DNA from: Haematobia irritans
Lineage: Eukaryota > Arthropoda > Insecta > Diptera > Muscidae
Length of the DNA: 64,000 nucleotides
Direction: 5' to 3'
Assembly: GCF_050003625.1 (NCBI RefSeq)
Contig: NC_134397.1
Coordinates: forward strand, 148,489,526-148,553,525
A model generated the notes under the pieces. That model searched no databases. It was not told the DNA's origin and worked only from the letters and a program-made list of their open reading frames with translations. This document shows positions 13,897 to 25,365 of this stretch, piece after piece. Every line of letters starts with the position of its first letter. Position 1 is the stretch's first letter. Both the position numbers and the translations under genes were made by a program.

Positions 13897-14340
13897 CATT
13901 TTTTTAAGTTTTGGGTGAATTTTTCAATTTTTTGGGGGTGGTCACGAATTAAAGTCCTTTTCGCTCTAGGACGCATATTTATGAAGATATGGGCAAAAGA
14001 AGTTTTTCATATACAAATTTCAATTTTTTTAGGTTTTGGGTGGATTTTTCAATTTTGTGGGGGTGGTCACGAATTAAAGTCCTTTTCGCTCTAGGACGCA
14101 TATTTAAGGAGATATGGGCAAAAGAAGTTTTTCATATAAAAATTTCAATTTTTTATGTTTTGGGTGGATTTTTCAATTTTTTGGGTGTGGTCACGAATAA
14201 AAGTCCTTTTCGCTCTAGGACGCATATTTAAGGAGATATGGGCAAAGAAGGTTTTCATATAAAAATTTCAATTTTTTAGGTTTTGGGTGGACTTTTCAAT
14301 TTTTTGGGGGTGGTCACGAATTAAAGTCCTTTTCGCTCTA
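13897..14340 (+). repeat. Four-monomer tandem repeat, copy 2
   Basis: Repeats the marker order of 13401-13896, with GTGGACTTTTC at 14287. It differs at a few bases (TATGAAGATATGG for TAAGAAGATATGG; CCTTTTCGC for CCTTTCCGC). Similarity ends where this copy changes to a type B monomer near 14340. Confidence 0.85.
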
Positions 14341-17300
14341 GGACGCTTAGTTTAGGAGATATGGGCAAAAGAAGTTTTTCATATAAAAATTTCAATTTTT
14401 TAGGTTTTGGGTGAATTTTTCAATTTTTTGGGGGTGGTCACAAATTAAAGTCTTTTTCGCCCTAGGACGCATATTTAAGGAGATATGGGCAAAAGAAGTT
14501 TTTCATATAAAAATTTTAATTTTTTTAGGTTTTGGATGGATTTTTCAATTTTTTGGGGTGGTCACGAATTAAAGTCCTTTTCGCTCTAGGACGCATATTT
14601 AAGGAGATATGGACAAAAGAAGTTTTTCATATAAAAATTTCAATTTTTTAGGGTTTGGGTGGATTTTTCAATTTTTTGGGGGTGGTCACGAATTAAAGTC
14701 CTTTTCGCTCTAGGACGCATATTTAAGGAGATATGGGCAAAAGAAGTTTTTAATATAAAAATTTCATGTTTTTTAGGTTTTGGGTGGATTTTTCAATTTT
14801 TTTGGGGGTGGTCACGAATTAAAGTCCTTTTCGCTCTAGGACGCATATTTAAGGAGATATGGGCAAAAGAAGTTTTTCATATAAAAATTTCATTTTTTTA
14901 GGTTTTGGGTGAATTTTTCAATTTTTTGGGGGAGGTCACGAATTAAAGTCCTTTTCGCTCTAGGACGCTTAGTTTAGGAGATATGGGCAAAAGAAGTTTT
15001 TCATATAAAAATTTCAATTTTTTTTAGGTTTTGGGTGGATTTTTCAATTTTTTGGGGGTGGTCACGAATTAAAGTCCTTTTCGCTCTAGGACGCATATTT
15101 AAGGAGATATGGGCAAAAGAAGTTTTTCATATAAAAATTTAAATTTTTTTAGGTTTTGGGTGGATTTTTCAATTTTTTGGGGGTGGTCACGAATTAAAGT
15201 CCTTTTCGCTCTAGGACGCATATTTAATGAGGTATGGACAAAAGAAGTTTTTCATATAAAAATTTCAATTTTTTTAGGTTTTGGGTGGATTTTTCAATTT
15301 TTTGGGGGTGGTCACGAATTAAAGTCCTTTTCGCTCTAGGACGCATATTTAAGGAGATATGGACAAAAGAAGTTTTTCATATAAAATTTCATTTTTTTTA
15401 GGTTTTGGGTGGATTTTTCAATTTTTTTGGGGGTGTTCACGAATTAAAGTCCTTTTCGCTCTAGGACGCATATTTAAGGAGATATGGGCAAAAGAAGTTT
15501 TTCATATAAAAATTTCAATTTTTTTAGGTTTTGGGTGGATTTTTCAATTTTTTGGGGTGGTCACGAATAAAAGTCCTTTTCGCTCTAGGACGCATATTTA
15601 AGGAGATATGGGCAAAAGAAGTTTTTCATATAAAAATTTCAATTTTTTTAGGTTTTGGGTGAATTTTTCAATTTTTTGGGGGTGGTCACGAATTAAAGTC
15701 TTTTTCGCTATAGGACGCATATTTAAGGAGATATGGGCAAAAGAAGTTTTTCATATAAAAATTTCAATTTTTTTTAGGTTTTGGGTGGATATTTCAATTT
15801 TTTGGGGTGGTCACGAATTAAAGTCCTTTTCGCTCTACGACGCATATTTAAGGAGATATGGGCAAAAGAAGTTTTTCATATAAAAATTTCAATTTTTTTA
15901 GGTTTTGGGTGGATTTTTCAATTTTTTTGGGGGTTGTCACGAATTAAAGTCCTTTTCGCTCTAGGACGCATATTTAAGGAGATATGGGCAAAAGAAGTTT
16001 TTCATATAAAAATTTAAATTTTTTTAGGTTTTGGGTGAATTTTTCAATTTTTTGGGGGTGGTCACGAATTAAAGTCCTTTTCGCTCTAGGACGCTTAGTT
16101 TAGGAGATATGGGCAAAAGAAGTTTTTCATATAAAAATTTCAATTTTTTTAGGTTTTGGGTGGATTTTTCAATTTTTTGGGGGTGGTCACGAATTAAAGT
16201 CCTTTTCGCTCTAGGACGCATATTTAAGGAGATATGGGCAAAAGAAGTTTTTCATATAAAAATTTCAATTTTTTTAGGTTTTGGGTGGATATTTCAATTT
16301 TTTGGGGTGGTCACGAATTAAAGTCCTTTTCGCTCTAGGACGCATATTTAAGGAGATATGGGCAAAAGAAGTTTTTCATATAAAAATTTCAATTTTTGTA
16401 GGTTTTGGGTGGATTTTTCAATTTTTTGGGGGTGGTCACGAATTAAAGTCCTTTTCGCTCTAGGACGCTTAGTTTAGGAGATATGGGCAAAAGAAGTTTT
16501 TCATTTAAAAATTTAAATTTTTTTTAGGTTTTGGATGGATTTTTCAATTTTTTGGGGGTGGTCACGAATTAAAGTCCTTTTCGCTCTAGGACGCATATTT
16601 AAGGAGATATGGGCAAAAGAAGTTTTTCATATAAAAATTTCAATTTTTTTAGGTTTTGGGTGGATTTTTCAATTTTTTGGGAGTGGTCACGAATTAAAGT
16701 CCTTTTCGCTCTAGGACGCTTAGTTTAGGAGATATGGACAAAAGAAGTTTTTCATATAAAAATTTCATTTTTTTAGGTTTTGGGTGAATTTTTCAATTTT
16801 TTGGGGGTGGTCACGAATTAAAGTCCTTTTCGCTCTAGGACGCATATTTAAGGAGATATGGGCAAAAGAAGTTTTTCATATACAAATTTCAATTTTTTTA
16901 GGTTTTGGGTGGATTTTTCAATTTTTTGGGGGTGGTCACGAATTAAAGTCCTTTTCGCTCTAGGACGCTTAGTTTAGGAGATATTGGCAAAAGAAGTTTT
17001 TCATATAAAAATTTCAATTTTTTTAGGTTTTGGGTGTATTTTTCAATTTTTTGGGGGTGGTCACGAATTAAAGTCCTTTTCGCTCTAGGACGCATATTTA
17101 AGGAGATATGGGCAAAAGAAGTTTTTCATATAAAAATTTCAATTTTTTTAGGTTTTGGGTGGATTTTTCAATTTTTTGGGGGTGCTCACGAATAAAAGTC
17201 CTTTTCGCTCTAGGACGCATATTTAAGGAGATATGGGCAAAAGAAGTTTTTCATATAAACATTTCATGTTTTTTAGGTTTTGGGTGGATCTTTTAATTTT

Positions 17301-18399
17301 TTTGGGGTGGTCACGAATTAAAGTCCTTTTCGCTCTAGGACGCATATTTAAGGAGATATGGGCAAAAGAAGTTTTTCATATAAAAATTTCAATTTTTTTA
17401 GGTTTTGGGTGGATTTTTCAATTTTTTGGGGGTGGTCACGAATTAAAGTCCTTTTCGCTCTAGGACGCTTAGTTTAGTAGATATGGGCAAAAGGAGTTTT
17501 TCATATAAAAATTTCAATTTTTTTAGGTTTTGGGTGGATTTTTCAATTTTTTGGGGGTGGTCACGAATTAAAGTCCTTTTCGCTCTAGGACGCATATTTA
17601 AGGAGATATGGGCAAAAGAAGTTTTTCATATAAAAATTTCAATTTTTTTTAGGTTTTGGGTGGATTTTTCAATTTTTTGGGGGTGGTCACGAATTAAAGT
17701 CCTTTTCGCTCTAGGACGCATATTTAAGGAGATATGGGCAAAAGAAGTTTTTCATATAAAAATTTCAATTGTTTTAGGTTTTGGGTGGATTTTTCAATTT
17801 TTTGGGGGTGGTCACGAATTAAAGTCCTTTTCGCTCTAGGACGCATATTTAAGGAGATATGGACAAAAGAAGTTTTTCATATAAAAATTTCAATTTTTTT
17901 AAGTTTTGGGTGGATTTTTCAATTTTTTGGGGGTGGTCACGAATTAAAGTCCTTTTCGCTCTAGGAAGCTTAGTTTAGGAGATATGGGCAAAAGAAGTTT
18001 TTCATATAAAAATTTCATTTTTTTTAGGTTTTGGGTGAATTTTTCAATTTTTTGGGGGTGGTCACGAATTAAAGTTCTTTTCGCTCTAGGACGCATATTT
18101 AAGGAGATATGGGCAAAAGAAGTTTTTCATATACAAATTTCAATTTTTTTAGGTTTTGGGTGGATTTTTCAATTTTTTGGGGGTGGTCACGAATTAAAGT
18201 CCTTTTCGCTCTAGGACGCTTAGTTTAGGAGATATGGGCAAAAGAAGTTTTTCATATAAAAATTTCAATTTTTTTAGGTTTTGGGTGGATTTTTAAATTT
18301 TTTGGGTGTGGTCACGAATTAAAGTCCTTTTCGCTCTAGGACGCATATTTAAGGTGATATGGGCAAAAGAAGTTTTTCATATAAAAATTTCAATTTTTT

Positions 18400-18900
18400 T
18401 AGGTTTTGGGTGGATCTTTTAATTTTTTTTGGGGTGGTCACGAATTAAAGTCCTTTTCGCTCTAGGACGCATATTTAAGGAGATATGGGCAAAAGAAGTT
18501 TTTCGTATAAAAATTTCAATTTTTTTAGGTTTTGGGTGGATTTTTCAATTTTTTGGGGGTGGTCACGAATTAAAGTCCTTTTCGTTCTAGGACGCTTAGT
18601 TTAGGAGATATGGGCAAAAGGAGTTTTTCATATAAAAATTTCAATTTTTTTAGGTTTTGGGTGGATCTTTTAATTTTTTTTGGGGTGGTCACGAATTAAA
18701 GTCCTTTTCGCTCTAGGACGCATATTTAAGGAGATATGGGCAACAGAAGTTTTTCGTATAAAAATTTCAATTTTTTTAGGTTTTGGGTGGATTTTTCAAT
18801 TTTTTGGGGGTGGTCACGAATTAAAGTCCTTTTCGTTCTAGGACGCTTAGTTTAGGAGATATGGGCAAAAGGAGTTTTTCATATAAAAATTTCAATTTTT
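18400..18900 (+). repeat. Two-monomer (dimer) tandem repeat
   Basis: A rare GGTGGATCTTTTAATTTTTT variant followed by a CGTATAAAAATT variant and CGTTCTAGG appears at 18411 and again at 18662, an offset of 251 bp. Two monomers were therefore duplicated together. A small change (GGGCAACAG for GGGCAAAAG) separates the copies. Confidence 0.75.
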
Positions 18901-19652
18901 TTAGGTTTTGGGTGGATTTTTCAATTTTTTTGGGGTGGTCACGAATTAAAGTCCTTTTCGCTCTAGGACGCATATTTAAGGAGATATGGGCAAAAGAAGT
19001 TTTTCATATAAAAATTTCAATTTTTTTTAGGTTTTGGGTGGATTTTTCATTTTTTTGGGGGTGGTCACGAATTAAAGTCCTTTTCGCTCTAGGACGCATA
19101 TTTAAGGAGATATGGACAAAAGAAGTTTTTCATATAAAAATTTCAATTTTTTTAGGTTTTGGGTGGATTTTTCAATTTTTTGGGGGTGGTCACGAATTAA
19201 AGTCCTTTTCGCTCTAGGAAGCTTAGTTTAGGAGATATGGACAAAAGAAGTTTTTCATATAAAAATTTCATTTTTTTTAGGTTTTGGGTGAATTTTTCAA
19301 TTTTTTGGGTGTGGTCACGAATTAAAGTCCTTTTCGCTCTAGGACGCATATTTAAGGAGATATGGGCAAAAGAAGTTTTTCATATACAAATTTCAATTTT
19401 TTTAGGTTTTGGGTGGATTTTTCAATTTTTTGGGGGTGGTCACGAATTAAAGTCCTTTTCGCTCTAGGACGCTTAGTTTAGGAGATATGGGCAAAAGAAG
19501 TTTTGCATATAAAAATTTCAATTTTTTTAGGTTTTGGGTGGATTTTTAAATTTTTTGGGTGTGGTCACGAATTAAAGTCCTTTTCGCTCTAGGACGCATA
19601 TTTAAGGTGATATGGGCAAAAGAAGTTTTTCATATAAAAATTTCAATTTTTT

Positions 19653-19663
19653 TAGGTTTTGGG
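19653..19663 (+). repeat. Left target-site duplication of the retroelement
   Basis: TAGGTTTTGGG, the last satellite bases before the retroelement. The same 11 bases restart the array at 21362-21372. The array phase after the element steps back by exactly these bases, which is what a staged double nick during target-primed reverse transcription leaves. Confidence 0.7.
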
Positions 19664-20478
19664 GAAAATTCCCATCCGCAATCAGAGATATTATACAGAG
19701 AGCTCTCCGGATGACTGAGAATGGTCTTGGTGTAAATCCAGCAAAGACAGAAATAGTCATGTACTGCAAAGATCGCAAAACTCCCAAGGTTAGGCCCATT
19801 TCCTTAGGGGGTACTGAAATTCCCGTTGGTGAGTGTGCAAAATACCTTATTATTTTGGACAGGAAGCTGAATTTTAGGCTTAATATTGAAGAGAGGGCGA
19901 GAAAAGCCACGGTAGCTTTGTACTCGTGCAAAAAGGCAATAGGGAAAAAGTGGGGACTAAGACCAAAAATTGTGCATTGGCTATACACGGCAGTGGTTAG
20001 ACCTATAATGCTATATGGTGTTGTAGTCTGGTGGCCGGCACTTCAGAAACCGACTTGTTTAGATAAAGTTCATCGTATGGCGAGCTTATGTATCTCAGGG
20101 GCATTTAGTAAGACAGGAACAGACTCCCTTAATGTCATGCTACATCTATTGCCTTTAGACATTTTGGCCAAACAGTCAGCTGCAACAACGGCTGTGCGGT
20201 TGCGCGAGCTATCGCTGTGGTCGGAAAAAATGTACGGTTATAGTTCGGTCCTCAAAGTAATGCCAGATGTACCTAACGTAGTGGATTACACCCTGGCAAA
20301 ACCAATTTTCGACAAAAAGTTTGAAACTCTAATTCCCAACAGTGAGGCGTGGTGTACACAGACCCCGGGGAATAAAAGATATATAGATTTCTATACTGAT
20401 GGCTCCAAATTGAATGGACAAGTGGGGTTCGGAGTATATTCTAAAGATCTGGAAATTCGAATAGCGAAAAGATTACAA
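19664..20478 (+). pseudogene. Reverse transcriptase C-terminus and start of RNase H (fragment)
   Basis: An open frame runs from a satellite-derived ATG at 19612 through the element to a TAA at 20479-20481; the first 17 codons are satellite and not part of the gene. The element part opens with a segment ending in LGVNPAKTEIV, then KYLIILDRKLNF and WLYTAVVRPIMLYGVVVWW, typical of the region after the RT catalytic aspartates in LINE polymerases. A linker follows, then the first RNase H strand with YTDGS; its Asp codon is at 20398-20400, the first catalytic carboxylate of RNase H. The frame stops soon after, at a 23 bp duplication, before the segment where the RNase H glutamate is expected. With no RT core and no complete RNase H, the fragment is not expected to be functional. 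Family: RT_1 type followed by RNase H; confident. Confidence 0.88.
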
Positions 20479-20521
20479 TAAGAGAGGTGGTGAATTGGCA
20501 ATAAGAGAGGTGGTGAGTTGG
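20476..20521 (+). repeat. 23 bp tandem duplication breaking the pol frame
   Basis: CAATAAGAGAGGTGGTGA begins at 20476 and again at 20499; the 23 bp copies differ at one base (GAATTGG versus GAGTTGG). Since 23 is not a multiple of 3, the RT/RNase H frame is shifted, and the upstream frame ends in TAA inside the first copy. The region expected to hold the RNase H catalytic Glu is not recognisable here, so a deletion may accompany the duplication. Confidence 0.85.
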
Positions 20522-21118
20522 CTGAGAAGTAATGTTCCAACAAATATTGGCATTAATATATACTCAGACAGTCAACCTGCAATAAAATCCTTGGACTCTG
20601 TGTTCCTCAACTCAAAAACGGCCATAGACTGCCGCAAATCTCTCAACGAGATGGCTGAGCAGTACAATATTCACCTAATATGGGTGCCTGGTCATAGGAA
20701 CATACCGGGGAACTGTGAAGCAGATGTGTTAGCAAGGCTAGGAACTACCTTACATATTCCAGGGGAACTAGAATCTGTTGGTATGCCTCTGGCCACCTGC
20801 AAGCTCTTACTGCGTGAGAAGGCTGTTATGATGGCCAATATTCGATGGGAAAATTGCAAGGGTTGTAACGACACCAAGCAAATATGGCCCCATTTAAACT
20901 TAAACCGCACACTAGATATGCTAGTGTTCTCAAGGCGTCAGATAGCACTCCTAATATCTGCTATAACGGGTCGCTGCCTGATAGGCGAATTTGCAAAAAC
21001 TATAGGTGCGAAGTATAATGACTATTGTATAAGCTGTCATGACGTGGAGGAAAAGGAATCAATTAAACACCTCTTGTGTGAGTGTCCTGCTTTTTGTGTA
21101 AGCGTAAGCGAATTTTAG
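20499..21118 (+). pseudogene. RNase H remainder and Cys/His cluster of the retroelement pol (fragment)
   Basis: Continues the same protein in another frame, from about AIREVVSWL at 20501 to a TAG at 21116-21118. A TTG at 20495 could be read as a start but is only the first sense codon after the lesion. Visible RNase H motifs are IYSDSQ (second catalytic Asp, codon 20567-20569) and the block WVPGHRNIPGNCEAD with its His and final Asp (codon 20723-20725). After about 90 less conserved residues comes a cluster with Cys codons at 21026 and 21035, His at 21068 and Cys at 21077 and 21083: C-x2-C-x10-H-x2-C or, using the last Cys, H-x4-C. This matches the Cys/His motif at the end of many LINE pol proteins. 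The frame then breaks at a repeated GTAAGC (about 21098-21109). Confidence 0.87.
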
Positions 21119-21219
21119 GAGCATATAGCTTTAGATTACTGGCTGACCTGGAAAACGTTAACTTAAGCAGTTTGTTAATGTTTTTGGAGCAATCTGGTTG
21201 GTTCCACAAAAGTAAATAA
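21115..21219 (+). pseudogene. C-terminal tail of the retroelement pol in a shifted frame
   Basis: In the frame starting at 21115 the translation reads LGAYSFRLLADLENV, then a hydrophobic and acidic stretch ending in SGWFHKSK and TAA at 21217-21219. Such a short leucine-rich tail follows the Cys/His cluster in related elements, so this is likely the original end of the protein, separated from 20499-21118 by a small frameshift next to the GTAAGC repeat. The inference rests on composition and position. Confidence 0.65.
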
Positions 21220-21342
21220 TAGAGAAGGTTCAGTGGTTAAGACTAGAAGTGCCCATATGTAATAGGTACTTTTAGTTAAATGTGGCATCACAATGGACTG
21301 AATAGTCTAAGTGAGCCTGAAGTTTAATCGGGCTGCCACTTT
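21220..21342 (+). other. 3' untranslated region of the retroelement
   Basis: 123 bases with no open frame of note, between the probable original stop and the pentamer tail. It includes CAATGGACTGAATAGTCTAA and the pyrimidine/GC block ATCGGGCTGCCACTTT just before the tail. The 3'UTR end is normally what the element's own RT recognises. No AATAAA signal is visible here. Confidence 0.7.
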
Positions 21343-21362
21343 AACCTAACCTAACCTAACCT
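21343..21362 (+). repeat. (AACCT)4 tail of the retroelement
   Basis: Four perfect AACCT units, then AGGTTTT of the satellite. Short-repeat tails instead of poly(A) are common at the 3' end of non-LTR elements of the I/LOA type. The unit is also the complement of the insect telomere repeat TTAGG, but four units inside a satellite are better explained as the element's tail. The last base is shared with the target repeat. Confidence 0.85.
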
Positions 21363-21372
21363 AGGTTTTGGG
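21362..21372 (+). repeat. Right target-site duplication of the retroelement
   Basis: TAGGTTTTGGG, identical to 19653-19663. The satellite phase resumes here. With the tail, the junction forms the 10 bp palindrome AACCTAGGTT (21358-21367). Confidence 0.7.
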
Positions 21373-24300
21373 TGGATTTTTCAATTTGTTGGGGGTGGTC
21401 ACGAATTAAAGTCCTTTTCGCTCTAGGACGCATATTTAAGGAGATATGGGCAAAAGAAGTTTTTCATATAAAAATTTCAATTTTTTTAGGTTTTGGGTGA
21501 ATTTTTCAATTTTTTGGGGGTGGTCACGAATTAAAGTCCTTTTCGCTCTAGGACGCATATTTAAGGAGATATGGGCAAAAGAAGTTTTTCATATAAAAAT
21601 TTAAATTTTTTTAGGTTTTGGGTGGATTTTTCAATTTTTTGGGGTGGTCACGAATTAAAGTCCTTTTCGCTCTAGGACGCATATTTAAGGAGATATGGGC
21701 AAAAGAAGTTTTTCATATAAAAATTTCAATTTTTTTAGGTTTTGGATGGATTTTTCAATTTTTTGGGGTGGTCACGAATTAAAGTCCTTTTCGCTCTAGG
21801 ACGCATATTTAAGGAGATATGGGCAAAAGAAGTTTTTCATATAAAAATTTCAATTTTTTTAGGTTTTGGGTGGATTTTGCAATTTTTTGGGGGGTGGTCA
21901 CGAATTAAAGTCCTTTTCGCTCTAGGACGCATATTTAAGGAGATATGGGCAAAAGAAGTTTTTCATATAAAAATTTAAATTTTTTTAGGTTTTTGGTGAA
22001 TTTTTCAATTTTTTGAGGGTGGTCACGAATAAAAGTCCTTTTCGCTCTAGGACGCATATTTAAGGAGATATGGGCAAAAGAAGTTTTTCATATAAAAATT
22101 TCAATTTTTTTAGGTTTTGGGTGGATTTTTAAATTTTTTGGGGGTGGTCACGAATTAAAGTCCTTTTCGCTCTAGGACGCATATTTAAGGAGATATGGAC
22201 AAAAGAAGTTTTTCATATAAAAATTTCAATTTTTTTAGGTTTTGGGTGGATTTTTCAATTTTTTGGCGGTGGTCGCGAATTAAAGTCCTTTTCGCTCTAG
22301 GACGCTTAGTTTAGGAGATATGGGCAAAAGAAGTTTTTCATATAAAAATTTCAATTTTTTTTTGGTTTTGGGTGGATTTTTCAATTTTTTGGGTGTGGTC
22401 ACGAATAAAAGTCCTTTTCGCTCTAGGACGCATATTTAAGGAGATATGGGCAAAAGAAGTTTTTCATATAAAAATTTCAATTTTTTAGGTTTTGGGTGGA
22501 TTTTTCAATTTTTTGGGGGTGGTCACGAATTAAAGTCCTTTTCGCTCTAGGACGCATATTTAAGGAGATATGGGCAAAAGAAGTTTTTCATATAAAAATT
22601 TCATTTTTTTTAGGTTTTGGGTGAATTTTTAAATTGGGGGTGGTCACGAATTAAAGTCTTTTTCGCTCTAGGACGCATATTTAAGGAGATATGGGCAAAA
22701 GAAGTTTTTCATATAAAAATTTCAATTTTTTTTAGGTTTTGGGTGGATTTTTAAATTTTTTGGGGTGGTCACGAATTAAAGTCCTTTTCGCTCTAGGACG
22801 CATATTTAAGGAGATATGGGCAAAAGAAGTTTTTCATATAAAAATTTCAATTTTTTTAGGTTTTGGGTGGATTTTTCAATTTTTTGGGGTGGTCACGAAT
22901 TAAAGTCCTTTTCGCTCTAGGACGCATATTTAAGGAGATATGGGCAAAAGAAGTTTTTCATATAAAAATTTCAATTTTTTTAGGTTTTGGGTGGATTTTG
23001 CAATTTTTTTGGGGGTGGTCACGAATTAAAGTCCTTTTCGCTCTAGGACGCATATTTAAGGAGATATGGGCAAAAGAAGTTTTTCATATAAAAATTTCAA
23101 TTTTTTTAGGTTTTGGGTGAATTTTTCAATTTTTTGGGGGTGGTCACGAATTAAAGTCCTTTTCGCTTTAGGACGCTTAGTTTAGGAGATATGGGCAAAA
23201 GAAGTTTTCCATATAAAAATTTCAATTTTTTTAGGTTTTGGGTGGATTTTTCAATTTTTTGGGGGTGGTCACGAATTAAAGTCCTTTTCGCTCTAGGACG
23301 CTTAGTTTAGGAGATATAGGCAAAAGAAGTTTTTCATATAAAAATTTCAATTTTTTTTAGGTTTTGGGTGGATTTTTCAATTTTTTGGGGTGGTCACGAA
23401 TTAAAGTCCTTTTTTCTCTAGGACGCATATTTAAGGAGATATGGGCAAAAGAAGTTTTTCATATAAAATTTCAATTTTTTTAGGTTTTGGGTGGATTTTT
23501 TAATTTTTTGGGTGTGGTCACGAATTAAAGTCCTTTTCGCTCTAGGACGCTTAGTTTAGGAGATATGGGCAAAAGAAGTTTTTCATATAAAAATTTCAAT
23601 TTTTTTAGGTTTTGGGTGAATTTTTCAATTTTTTGGGGGTGGTCACGAATTAAAGTCTTTTTCGCTCTAGGACGCATATTTAAGGAGATATGGGCAAAAG
23701 AAGTTTTTCATATAAAAATTTCAATTTTTTTTTAGGTTTTGGGTGGATTTTTCAATTTTTTGGGGTGGTCACGAATTAAAGTCCTTTTCGTTCTAGGACG
23801 CATATTTAAGGAGATATGGGCAAAAGAAGTTTTTCATATAAAAATTTCAATTTTTTTTGGTTTTGGGTGGATTTTTAAATTTTTTGGGGGTGGTCACGAA
23901 TTAAAGTCCTTTTCGCTCTAGGACGCATATTTAAGGAGATATGGGCAAAAGAAGTTTTTCATATAAAAATTTCAATTTTTTTAGGTTTTGGGTGGATTTT
24001 TCAATTTTTTGGGGGTGGTCACGAATTAAAGTCCTTTTCGCTCTAGGACGCATATTTAAGGAGATATGGGCAAAAGAAGTTTTTCATAATAAAATTTCAT
24101 GTTTTTTAGGTTTTGGGTGGATTTTTCAATTTTTTTGGGGTGGTCACGAATTAAAGTCCTTTTGGCTCTAGGACGCATATTTAAGGAGATATGGGCAAAA
24201 GAAGTTTTTCATATAAAAATTTAAATTTTTTTAGGTTTTGGGTGGATTTTTAAATTTTTTGGGGGTGGTCACGAATTAAAGTCCTTTTCGCTCTAGGACG

Positions 24301-25365
24301 CATATTTAAGGAGATATGGACAAAAGAAGTTTTTCATATAAAAATTTCAATTTTTTTAGGTTTTGGGTGGATTTTTCAATTTTTTGGGGGTGCTCACGAA
24401 TTAAAGTCCTTTTCGCTCTAGGAAGCTTAGTTTAGGAGATATGGGCAAAAGAAGTTTTTCATATAAAAATTTCATTATTTGTAGGTTTTGGGTGAATTTT
24501 TCAATTTTATGGGGGTGGTCACGAATTAAATTCCTTTTCGCTCTAGGACGCATATTTAAGGAGATATGGGCAAAAGAAGTTTTTCATATACAAATTTCAA
24601 TTTTTTAGGTTTTGGGTGAATTTTTCAATTTTTTGGGGGTGGTCACGAATTAAAGTCCTTTTCGCTCTAGGACGCTTAGTTTAGGAGATATGGGCAAAAG
24701 AAGTTTTTCATATAAAAATTTCAATTTTTTTAGGTTTTGGTTGGATTTTTCAATTTTTTGGTGGTGGTCACGAATTAAAATCCTTTTCGCTCTAGGACGC
24801 ATATTTAAGGAGATATGGGCAAAAGAAGTTTTTCATATAAAAAATTCATGTTTTTTAGGTTTTGGGTGGATTTTTCAATTTTTTTTGGTGTGGTCACGAA
24901 TTAAAGTCCTTTTCGCTCTAGGACGCATATTTAAGGAGATATGGGCAAAAGAAGTTTTTCATATAAAAATTTAAATTTTTTTTAGGTTTTGGGTGGATTT
25001 TTCAATTTTTTGGGGGTGGTCACGAATTAAAGTCCTTTTCGCTCTAGGACGCATATTTAAGGAGATATGGGCAAAAGAAGTTTTTCATATAAAAATTTCA
25101 ATTTTTTTAGGTTTTGGGTGGATTTTTCAATTTTTTGGGGGTGGTCACGAATTAAAGTCCTTTTCGCTCTAGGACGCATATTTAAGGAGATATGGGCAAA
25201 AGAAGTTTTTCATATAAAAATTTCAATTTTTTAGGTTTTGGGTGGATTTTTCAATTTTTTGGGGGTGGTCACGAATTAAAGTCCTTTTCGCTCTAGGACG
25301 CTTAGTTTAGGAGATATGGGCAAAAGAAGTTTTTCATATAAAAATTTCAATTCTTTTAGGTTTTG

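Larger units (their letters stand above)
1..19663 (+). repeat. Left satellite array, ~125 bp monomer, head to tail
   Basis: Uninterrupted tandem array of about 157 monomers (estimated as length divided by period), all in the same orientation. Each unit contains the anchors GGTGGTCACGAATTAAAG, TCGCTCTAGGACGC and GGGCAAAAGAAG at a regular 125 bp spacing, with 126 bp units where a T run or G run is one base longer. Two main variants occur after GACGC: ATATTTAAGG (type A, commoner) and TTAGTTTAGG (type B). Further recurrent variants are TGGACAAAAG for TGGGCAAAAG, GGGTGAATT for GGGTGGATT, CATATACAAATT for CATATAAAAATT, GTCTTT for GTCCTT and GAATAAAAG for GAATTAAAG. No promoter, gene or RNA is seen. 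Function is unknown; large arrays of this kind usually lie in heterochromatin or at centromeres, which is inference here. I do not recognise the family by name. Confidence 0.97.
19664..21361 (+). mobile_element. 5'-truncated non-LTR retrotransposon (RNase H-bearing, LOA/I-like group)
   Basis: About 1.7 kb of non-satellite DNA with normal base composition interrupts the array. In order it holds the C-terminal part of a reverse transcriptase, an RNase H domain, a cysteine/histidine cluster, a 3'UTR and an (AACCT)4 tail, the order of the pol ORF in LINE-type elements that carry RNase H. There are no long terminal repeats, and an 11 bp repeat flanks it, so the insertion looks like ordinary 5'-truncated target-primed integration. 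Everything upstream of the end of the RT, including the endonuclease and RT catalytic core, is missing. Two frameshifting lesions lie at 20476-20521 and about 21100-21116. Assignment to the LOA, I or R1-like clade is from memory of domain order and was not tested; the RT/RNase H identity is firm. Confidence 0.9.

Noticed and set aside
1..19663. Regularly spaced repeats suggestive of a CRISPR array.
   Set aside because: The repeats are contiguous monomers with no unique spacers, the unit is 125 bp, and there are no cas genes.
19602..19988. Minus-strand open frame of 128 codons overlapping the retroelement start.
   Set aside because: It is antisense to the reverse transcriptase fragment, extends into satellite and has no recognisable domain; a shadow frame.
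20692..20910. Minus-strand open frame of 72 codons.
   Set aside because: It is antisense to the RNase H and linker coding region; a shadow frame.
19664..21361. LTR retrotransposon or endogenous virus remnant, because of the RNase H.
   Set aside because: There are no long terminal repeats, no protease, integrase or envelope motifs. The order RT, RNase H, Cys/His cluster, 3'UTR, short-repeat tail is that of a LINE.
21343..21362. Telomeric repeat tract.
   Set aside because: There are only four pentamers, they sit at the 3' end of a LINE next to a target duplication, and satellite continues beyond; this is the element's tail.
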